A stretch of DNA of 64,000 nt from Penelope pileata (taxonomy: Eukaryota > Chordata > Aves > Galliformes > Cracidae). The stretch's first letter is position 1; each line of letters begins with the position of its first letter. The notes beneath the pieces are model-generated. The model was not told the DNA's origin and searched no databases. It worked only from the letters and a program-made list of their open reading frames with translations. The DNA lies in NCBI GenBank assembly GCA_013396635.1, contig WBMW01000071.1:211922-275921 (forward strand), written 5' to 3'. Positions 58,801 to 64,000 of this stretch are shown here, in pieces. A program made the position numbers and the translations under genes.

Positions 58801-61667
58801 GTAACAGCATTGCTCTGAGAAACAGATCCTGTGCTGTCAATTACAGAAAACTTATCCACACACCAGTACTCCAATGGTGTTTTCCAGATAAGGTTTAATC
58901 TGCAGTGCAGTATGAAGTCCAATCCTTAGAGATCAGTGATAAGAAAATGTATTTAGGTAGGTGTTTCTGCAGCATAGCTTGTAAATGTAGAAAGGTAGAG
59001 TTTGAAACATTTTTGTGTCCTTAAATAGAATGTCTACCACAGCAAGGTCCTGTTTTTAACTGAGGATCCATGTAAGTGCCAGATTCTTCCATATAATTTT
59101 GGAAGGTGTCCTTTGCAGTGTTCATTTTGACTTGATACAATGTAGTTTGAAAGCTCAAAAATAGCATTTCAATGGAAAGATCAATGCTATCTTAGTGCAA
59201 GTTCTTTTGATGACTGTGGGGTTGAAAGCTTTTCCAGGGGCAGGAGTAGGTAGCAAACTTCCACTTCAAGCAATGTCGTATTCTGACCTCATCTCATAAT
59301 CTTAATTCTTCCATGCAGATGGACAAGGTGGATAAAGCCGTGGTGGAAGAACTGAATGCAAAGGTGTTGTTGGCAGAGCAAGCCCTTGCTGCAAAGCAGC
59401 TCCAGATGGATGAAATGAAGCAGCTAATTGCTAAGCAAGAGGAGGACCTTGAAACCATGGCTGTGCTCCGTGCTCAGGTATGAGTTCTTCAGAAATTGGC
59501 TTGTTTGCCCACCCAATATTCCAAAACCAGAAGGAGCTATTTAATGGCTCAGTCTGGAATATTGATTATCTGTTTCCTGAATTCCAAAGCATAATTCCCT
59601 TACTCAGCTTGCCTTGCTGAGATCCCTGCAGAGCCTGTATCACCATATCCTGCAGTTCTGTAGGAGTGCACAGGAGCCTGGCACAATAAATAAAAGCTGG
59701 GAATTGATGTTATACTTTTTTCATATTTAAAATCACTGTCTCAAGAATTACAACATATGTTTTACAGATGATTTTATTCAAACCTGACCCTAAAAAGGGT
59801 CTGCCTCATATTTAAAGTAAAGGAAAAAAAAAATGCATCTTGATCTGGTTCCACTATCTGTTCCACTGATTTTTCTGCGTTGTAAGTCAAGTCACTTCCT
59901 CATTGCTGTTCTGTACCTCATTTCAGCCTCTGTAAACCAACTGCACTGTTCCAGATAAGATCCTTGATATCTAAATGGAGAAACTACAGTGTCTTTTTCA
60001 CACTGTACATAGTGCAGACACTCACTTGGCAGCGTGTAGGTGCTGTAGGATGTAGATACAGGTATGCTACTATGGCATATAATATATGACTTGGTTCAGT
60101 CCAAGTTACTAATTCTCAGCATGATTTTATTTCTCTGATCAGATGGAGGTTTATTGTTCTGATTTCCATGCCGAGAGGGCAGCAAGAGAGAAGATCCACG
60201 AGGAGAAGGAGCAGTTGGCCGTCCAGCTGGCATACCTGCTAAAAGAGCAGCAAAACCTGGAAGATCTTGGCCGGTGAGTACAGAATTTGGCTGAGCTGCC
60301 CTTGGTTCTGTCTTGTTACCCTATCTGCTGGAGCTGACCAGTGCTGCCTTGCTAGCGGCTCAGTAAAAAGGCAAACAAGTTTGCAGACATTTATTTCTTG
60401 GTTAATTTGAACTTTTTTATAAAAGAGAAAAAAATCAGTTGGCTGACTTCACTATTTTAATTTTGTGTTAGAATCTCAAAAGCATATTAGCATATGGCAT
60501 GTCAGTTCTCACCTGGGTATTTCAGCAGGATTTCACTTTGGATGATTCATACTTGGTAAATTCTCCCTGCTTCTTTGGGTTCTGGCCTCAGTTTTAGTGG
60601 TGAATCTGCAGCTAAGCTTGCTGCATGTGTGCCAGGGATATCTGTTGCTTCTCCAAGTAGTAGTAATAGGTGAGCACATGTCTTTTCAAGTACTGTAATA
60701 CCTTGTAGTTGTACCATTTTAGTACTCTTAGCTGTAAAAGACAAAAAAGAAATATTAACTATGTGTCCTCCACTCATTCTGGGGAAGCCATGGATACAGG
60801 AAGAGTGCCCAGAATTTGAAGAATCAATTTATATCTCCTGTAAACTGTCCTCTGAACCCATTCTCTTGTATAATTTGCACTTTAATAAAATTTGCAGTTT
60901 GCCGTTAGCATGTCAGAGTTTTTGGAGTTTTCCAGGGGAGTGTCACCCAGATCCATGAGTCCTTTTGGTGTCACTTGTTTGAATTCAGAGTCCTGATCTC
61001 AACAGTACTCTGGCATTGTCTCACAGAGCAGCAGTGTTTCTGGGTCCTGTCTCAGAGCAGCAGTTATGAACTAAATGCACAACTAGTTACATGAGTTCCT
61101 TGCGAATCTTCTGATTTACTTTGAATCCTCTTACCTTTTCTGAAGGCAAAGGGAAGATGCTTTCTGTTCAGTATTTTTTTTTTTTTTTCAGAGCCCTTCT
61201 AAGTGACTGTCCCTTTTCTCCTCAGAAACTCTTTGGCAGAGATGCAGAGTCGCCATGGAGCCAGGGCACCAGATCGGGAACACTCACCTCGCCTTGTCCA
61301 AAGAGGTACTGTAAGCAGCCTCTCCAGCTCACAGGGCCAGGTCCTGCTGTGTTCAGTTTAAAACAGCTTTGCTGGGCTGCAAGCAACTCCTCAACTCCCC
61401 TGTAGCTATTCTGGCAACTGGGTAGTTGCAGAGAGTATGATTCTCTGGCTTTTAGGAGCAAGCCAGTCCTCTTTCTACCATTGCACAAAAAGAGTGAAAG
61501 AATCAAGTAATGTAACAGGTAATTATTTATCTTCTCTGCTTGCAGGAACTGGTAGTCAAGAATGGCCAGAGCAGCGGAATATTTCAATATATTCATGTCC
61601 AAAATGTGAAGAAATTCTCCCTGATTTGGACACACTGCAGATTCATGTTATGGACTGCATTAATTGA
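43650..61667 (+). CDS. OPTN: Optineurin (autophagy receptor and ubiquitin-binding adaptor), 13 coding exons
   Basis: Thirteen coding exons join in frame to 1,671 nt (556 residues plus stop): 43650-43815, 45656-45858, 48233-48388, 49192-49268, 51344-51478, 52855-52936, 56562-56677, 57355-57504, 58588-58681, 59319-59477, 60143-60273, 61226-61305, 61546-61667. Optineurin is a cytoplasmic/Golgi adaptor that binds ubiquitin chains, LC3/GABARAP, TBK1, Rab8 and myosin VI. It acts in mitophagy and xenophagy and restrains NF-kB. Visible parts: N-terminal coiled coil (about 38-160; the residue mutated in human glaucoma, E50, is present); LC3-interacting motif FVEI at 169-172 preceded by S168, the TBK1 target; central coiled coils (about 225-460); UBAN motif with D453, F454 and E457, preceded by S452; and a C2HC zinc finger (C534, C537, H550, C554). 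It is 21 residues shorter than the human protein, mainly between the N-terminal coiled coil and the central region. No frameshift or stop is seen. Confidence 0.97.
45656..45858 (+). CDS. OPTN: OPTN coding exon 2
   Basis: Encodes residues 56-123, a charged coiled coil with AMKLHNQAMKDRYEELSVW and ENEELQQQLQSLKEKE. Acceptor ATTTAG, donor GTAAAT. Corresponds to the Rab8/TBK1-binding N-terminal coil. The next intron (2.37 kb) holds a T-rich tract at about 46,980-47,010 and a purine tract at about 47,520-47,570. Confidence 0.96.
46978..47010. repeat. T-rich low-complexity tract
   Basis: Two T homopolymers of about 12 and 18 bases separated by AA, in OPTN intron 2 (counting from the first coding exon). 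Confidence 0.85.
47520..47570 (+). repeat. Purine (A/G) low-complexity tract
   Basis: GAAAGGAAAAAGAAAAAG-like run within OPTN intron. Simple sequence. Confidence 0.8.
48233..48388 (+). CDS. OPTN: OPTN coding exon 3 (LC3-interacting region)
   Basis: Encodes residues 124-175. Coiled coil RQLKSQVQRLQAEKADLLA is followed by SAEDSFVEIGM: the LIR core F169-V-E-I172 with acidic residues and S168 before it. TBK1 phosphorylates the equivalent human S177 to raise LC3 affinity. Acceptor TGGAG, unusually purine-rich at -5 to -1 but preceded by a T-rich stretch; donor GTAAGT. Confidence 0.95.
49061..49077. repeat. T homopolymer
   Basis: Run of about 16 T in the OPTN intron before coding exon 4. Confidence 0.85.
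49192..49268 (+). CDS. OPTN: OPTN coding exon 4
   Basis: Encodes residues 176-200 and two bases of V201; a polar linker with no coiled-coil pattern. Acceptor TTCTTAG. Reading frame requires the donor GTACGT at 49,269, although a closer-to-consensus GTAAGT lies four bases downstream at 49,273. The next 2.07-kb intron has no recognised transposon. Confidence 0.9.
51344..51478 (+). CDS. OPTN: OPTN coding exon 5
   Basis: Encodes the rest of V201 to two bases of R246, including EELTVSQLLCCLRNETQKRE, the start of the central coiled coil. The acceptor is a triple tandem AAG-CAG-GAG (exon from 51,344, 51,347 or 51,350), all in frame. The first gives V-R-S-K and the 556-residue form. Donor GTATGA. 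Confidence 0.9.
52405..52685 (-). mobile_element. CR1 LINE 3' part in OPTN intron
   Basis: Reverse-complement CR1: TAGAATCATAGAATGCTTCA, GGTTGGAAGGGACCTTAGAG, ACTTCTCTGGGCAACTTGTT and CTCAGTGAAGAATTTCCTCC. On the minus strand it reads the end of CR1 ORF2 (FRLDIRRKFFTERVVRHWNK). Antisense to OPTN, 170 bases before coding exon 6. Confidence 0.95.
52855..52936 (+). CDS. OPTN: OPTN coding exon 6
   Basis: Encodes the end of R246 to A273 (LSKLENETSNCLESG, then an acidic EEESSEA). Acceptor TTTTGCAG, donor GTAAGT. Less conserved with mammals than its neighbours. The following 3.6-kb intron carries two CR1 copies, an A22 tract and a mariner remnant. Confidence 0.95.
53565..53822 (-). mobile_element. 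CR1 LINE 3' part in OPTN intron
   Basis: Reverse-complement CR1: TACAGAATGACTGAGGTTGG, AAGGGACTTCTGGGTTCATC, GACAACCTGTGCCAGTGCTC and ACACAGTAAAGGAGTGTTTC. Antisense to OPTN. Confidence 0.95.
54583..54897 (-). mobile_element. CR1 LINE 3' part in OPTN intron
   Basis: Reverse-complement CR1: CATAGAATCATAGAATAGCT, TTCAAAGGGACTTTAAAGGT, TCTAGTTCCAACCCACTGCT and AACTTCTCTGGGCAACCTGT. It runs to about AAGCTCCCCTCACGTACTGG. Antisense to OPTN. Confidence 0.94.
55374..55443 (+). other. AATAAA followed by an A22 tract in OPTN intron
   Basis: AATAAA at 55,374-55,379 lies 42 bases before a pure run of 22 A (55,422-55,443). It could be the tail of an old retrocopy, a chance homopolymer or an intronic polyadenylation region. 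Upstream sequence is not recognised as any gene. Confidence 0.4.
55694..56260 (-). mobile_element. Internally deleted mariner (Galluhop / Mariner1_GG type)
   Basis: A 567-base element with terminal inverted repeats of about 31 bases. The left end reads TACATAGGTCACTCCAAAAG and the right end, reverse-complemented, reads TACAAGGGCTGCTCTGAAAG; each continues with AATGC and a TCCT end. TA, the mariner target, bounds both ends. The inside matches both terminal parts of the chicken mariner (for example TCTCAGCTACAAAACGCTGT and, on the minus strand, a transposase N-terminal remnant), but the central transposase is missing. It is a non-autonomous remnant in reverse orientation within the OPTN intron. 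Confidence 0.88.
56562..56677 (+). CDS. OPTN: OPTN coding exon 7
   Basis: Encodes residues 274-311 and two bases of K312: VGSEVETLNKQVCALLQELQ and on to KKLQE, a continuous coiled coil. Acceptor CTAAAAG, donor GTAAGG. Confidence 0.96.
57355..57504 (+). CDS. OPTN: OPTN coding exon 8
   Basis: Encodes the end of K312 to two bases of K362: CQILERMNSAAASELEEKQQ, then LELQVESVQAEVKLEQAK; coiled coil. Acceptor CTGTCAG, donor GTAAGC. Confidence 0.96.
58588..58681 (+). CDS. OPTN: OPTN coding exon 9
   Basis: Encodes the end of K362 to E393 (TRYSSLQDAYSKLLPELTEA, then MKTISEMKLKE). Acceptor AAACAG, donor GTAAAC. Flanking introns (1.08 and 0.64 kb) contain no recognised repeat. Confidence 0.95.
59319..59477 (+). 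CDS. OPTN: OPTN coding exon 10
   Basis: Encodes residues 394-446: coiled coil with KQLQMDEMKQLIAKQEEDLE, nearly identical to the mammalian region just before the UBAN motif. Acceptor CATGCAG, donor GTATGA. Confidence 0.96.
60143..60273 (+). CDS. OPTN: OPTN coding exon 11 (UBAN ubiquitin-binding motif)
   Basis: Encodes residues 447-489 and two bases of R490. It holds the UBAN core YCSDFHAERAAREKIHEEKE. D453 and E457 correspond to human D474 and E478, needed for linear/K63 ubiquitin binding (E478G causes ALS); S452 corresponds to the TBK1 site S473. All are intact. Acceptor TGATCAG, donor GTGAGT. Confidence 0.97.
61226..61305 (+). CDS. OPTN: OPTN coding exon 12
   Basis: Encodes the end of R490 to the first base of G517: NSLAEMQSRHGARAPDREH, then LVQR. 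The linker between UBAN and zinc finger. Acceptor CTCCTCAG after a T run, donor GTACTG (a weaker match). Confidence 0.95.
61546..61667 (+). CDS. OPTN: OPTN coding exon 13 (C-terminal zinc finger)
   Basis: Encodes the end of G517 to N556 and TGA. The zinc finger reads SCPKCEEILPDLDTLQIHVM then DCIN: C534-x2-C537-x12-H550-x3-C554, the C2HC ubiquitin-binding finger shared with NEMO. Acceptor CTTGCAG. Confidence 0.97.
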
Positions 61668-62378
61668 ATAATGCCCTCTAATTCTTCATCTACTGGAATT
61701 TCACCTGCCAAACACTTTTTTTTTTTCTTTCTGCTAGAATAATGCTCAACTCTACAGTCTGTGAAGGAGATTTTCAGGGTTTTTCTCATTCATTCAATGG
61801 GGAAACAGGAAAACTCCCTACCCTGTACTCACTGAACTTGTTTTAATCTGCTTTAGGAAAATAATTCTTGTAGTTTAACAACTTGGATGCATTAAGAAAC
61901 TCCCTGTGTGTCTGCTGCAATGAAATTTTGAAGGAACATTCCCCTGATGTGCTCTGCTCTTACAGCTAGCTCACAGAGCTGGGCTGAATTACTAGAGTAA
62001 GAAGGGAGATGAGATATATGCTGATCAACTACTATAAGCCTGTAAATACTTCATCTCTCATATACTATTAATCAGGAAACTAGTACATTAAAAAGCTGTT
62101 TGAGAAGCTTCCAGTAAAATGGAGTGTGTTGTACTCATCAAGCATTTAAAATGAGCCCTCCTCTTTCTCCAGATGGCAATTTTATTGCTGCCCTCGTGAC
62201 CATACTAATCTGATGTTATATTTTTGATGGCTTATGTAACTTCTTGCTTTCGCCAGACATGGATAGGTTTAAGACAGATCATTTAGGTCTGGTGTATGTA
62301 GCTCCTGGTGTACCCAAGTCACTGGGTTTTATAGAACTGTTTATTTTTAGGGTGTTGTACTTGATTCTTCTTTATTGT

Positions 62379-62384
62379 AATAAA
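62379..62384 (+). terminator. OPTN: OPTN proximal poly(A) signal
   Basis: AATAAA followed within 30 bases by GT-rich sequence (CAGTATTGTGCT). Confidence 0.75.
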
Positions 62385-62477
62385 TTTATTTGAACCTGTA
62401 CAGTATTGTGCTAGAAAAAGCTGAAATGGATGTAACCTAATTTAAAGAGAGGAGTATAATGGATTTTCAAATCTCAA

Positions 62478-62483
62478 AATAAA
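62478..62483 (+). terminator. OPTN: OPTN distal poly(A) signal
   Basis: AATAAA 99 bases after the first, followed by a T/G-rich stretch (GCCTGTTAATATCTTGG). Confidence 0.6.
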
Positions 62484-62500
62484 TCTATCACAAGTATAAA

Positions 62501-64000
62501 ATTATCTATGCCTGTTAATATCTTGGAGGCTAAAAGGGGATTGACAATACCTGCGGCTGGAAAGCTTGTGTAGAAAGAACCACGGTGGATTAGTTCTGTT
62601 CTTGTCCTCACATTTTTTTTTTTATCTCAACAAAATGCTGTTACATAAGGGAGGAAAATACAAAACCCTTAACAAAATATCAGCAAGCATGACCAGCAGG
62701 AAACAACTTGAGCAGATTTCTGGGATCCGCATAAATGAAGAATTGAGTGTCTTTTGCACATCATTAACATCTGCACTACTGGAAACTGGCAGAAAAGGGA
62801 AACCAAAGAGATGCATGAGAGCTTTTTGAGCACCCAAAATAGTGTCTCCTTATGACATCGTCTTGCTGCTCAAGGAAAACATTGGTCACTTTGACACTTC
62901 CCAGGTGAAGGAAGCCTCCAAATGTCCATTAAAATGGTAAAAGGTGTCTTTAATAAAAGAGACAGGAATTCTGCTCAGAACATAGCAAATCCAGGTAAAA
63001 GACAATTGGATCATTAATCATTCACCAGGAAAGCTTCAATTAGCCCAAAGTGGGAAATTCTGAACAGAAAACTGAGGTCTCTGATGACAGTATCACTGTG
63101 CCCCTTTGCAGGAGTTGCAGGGAACAGCATTAGATTTAGTAAATCTAGGTGAGGGACAAGGGAGATGGAATGGAGTAAGATGAGCTCAGCATTTCACAGA
63201 TCTCCATCAATGCCATCTTTTCTTCATTTTAAAACCAGCTACTTCGATAGTAGTTATGCAGATAATCACATAATACAATTCAGTTAGAACATATCCTGAA
63301 AGGTAAGGACAAATTATGACATGACTACAGTTAGCAATGGTGTTCACCCTGGAAGCTGAGGTATCTCAGTTTTCATGTACACCAGAAATGATGAAAGCAA
63401 TTGTCATTTGAGCTACAAAAGGACAGTCCCTTCCCACCAAGCACTAAGCCAGGAAAGTAAGACTCAGTGTTGAAAACACATTTCCTAACTTGAGTGTTAT
63501 GCATATGAAGGAGTCATAAGGTCACCCTCCGTGGGCTTACGAGCTGTGTCACCTGTCTATAGGAAGTTACAAGACTACGCTCTGTGACCAACAGTGACCA
63601 CTCTGTGGCCTTTACTGCTGACATTTCAGGGATGAATTTCGCTTTCATACACACTGAACTCCAGCTTTAAGAGATTAGCTAAAAGAAACATTTGTATTTT
63701 TTGTAATGGCTTGTCCTCTCTCCAATGTGTTCACAGAGTCTATGAGAAGATCCCAGTTCTGTGCCTTGACTGGTGAAGAGAAAAGGCATACTCACACATC
63801 TGAAGAGGGGCTGTGGTTTGGGGGTGGCTGTTCTAGCGTAACAGGGTACATGGAAAACTCCACCAGGTCCCAGCTTCGGCCAGCTGCAAGGCAAAGTAAT
63901 GCAGATCTCTCTCAAGGTAAAGAAGTCAAGCTGTGGTATGAAGTCCACTGCTATCCATCAGTGATAGATAACACTAGATAAGTCCACTAGATAAGTCATC
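62501..64000. other. Intergenic DNA downstream of OPTN
   Basis: No gene, RNA or transposon recognised up to the window end. Confidence 0.5.

Larger units (their letters stand above)
61668..62500 (+). other. OPTN: OPTN 3' untranslated region
   Basis: AT-rich sequence after the stop, ending at one of two poly(A) signals. Usage of the first gives about 730-740 bases of 3' UTR, usage of the second about 830. No repeat is present. Confidence 0.75.

Noticed and set aside
1..64000. CRISPR arrays, operons, phage or bacterial mobile systems
   Set aside because: The sequence is vertebrate nuclear DNA with introns, CR1 elements and CpG islands; nothing prokaryotic is present.

Overview
This window is vertebrate nuclear DNA, most likely from a galliform bird close to chicken. 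Three things support that: many truncated CR1 LINE copies with the bird-type 3' end, a deleted mariner of the chicken Galluhop type, and one clearly readable multi-exon gene whose conceptual product matches avian optineurin. No operons, CRISPR arrays or prokaryotic features are present, and I found no convincing new biological system. The points of interest lie in OPTN splicing and promoter elements, two minisatellite-flanked assembly gaps and the repeat layout.

Region by region: 1-12.3 kb reads as intron of CCDC3 (minus strand, secreted coiled-coil protein, favine), holding several CR1 fragments. One CCDC3 exon is at 12,317-12,491. The GC-rich block at 13.0-14.3 kb contains a 568-base gap (13,426-13,993), followed by a G-rich 15-bp minisatellite; the missing CCDC3 first exon is probably in that gap. 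The last CCDC3 exon is not found here and should lie left of the window. From 14.3 to 41.8 kb I see intergenic DNA with CR1 copies, one probable retroviral LTR (about 18.4-18.96 kb), microsatellites and a few stretches that look like conserved non-coding DNA.

From 41.9 to 62.5 kb is OPTN on the plus strand. A CpG island (about 41,935-42,600) carries a palindromic NF-kB-type site, an antioxidant-response-type site and an interferon-response-like site, and a five-codon upstream ORF next to a good splice donor. A second gap (42,694-43,466) lies in the 5' intron, flanked by a 30-bp minisatellite that runs to within about 15-27 bases of the first coding exon. Thirteen coding exons (43,650-61,667) join in frame to 1,671 nt, or 556 residues: N-terminal coiled coils, LC3-interacting motif, UBAN ubiquitin-binding coiled coil and C-terminal C2HC zinc finger. 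All exon junctions are GT-AG. Two poly(A) signals follow at 62,379 and 62,478. The OPTN introns carry three CR1 copies, all antisense, and the deleted mariner.

CCDC3 and OPTN are divergently oriented and about 28 kb apart; there is no evidence that they work together. Coordinates of OPTN exons were checked by reading-frame continuity. Repeat family names are from recognition of sequence, not from a database search.
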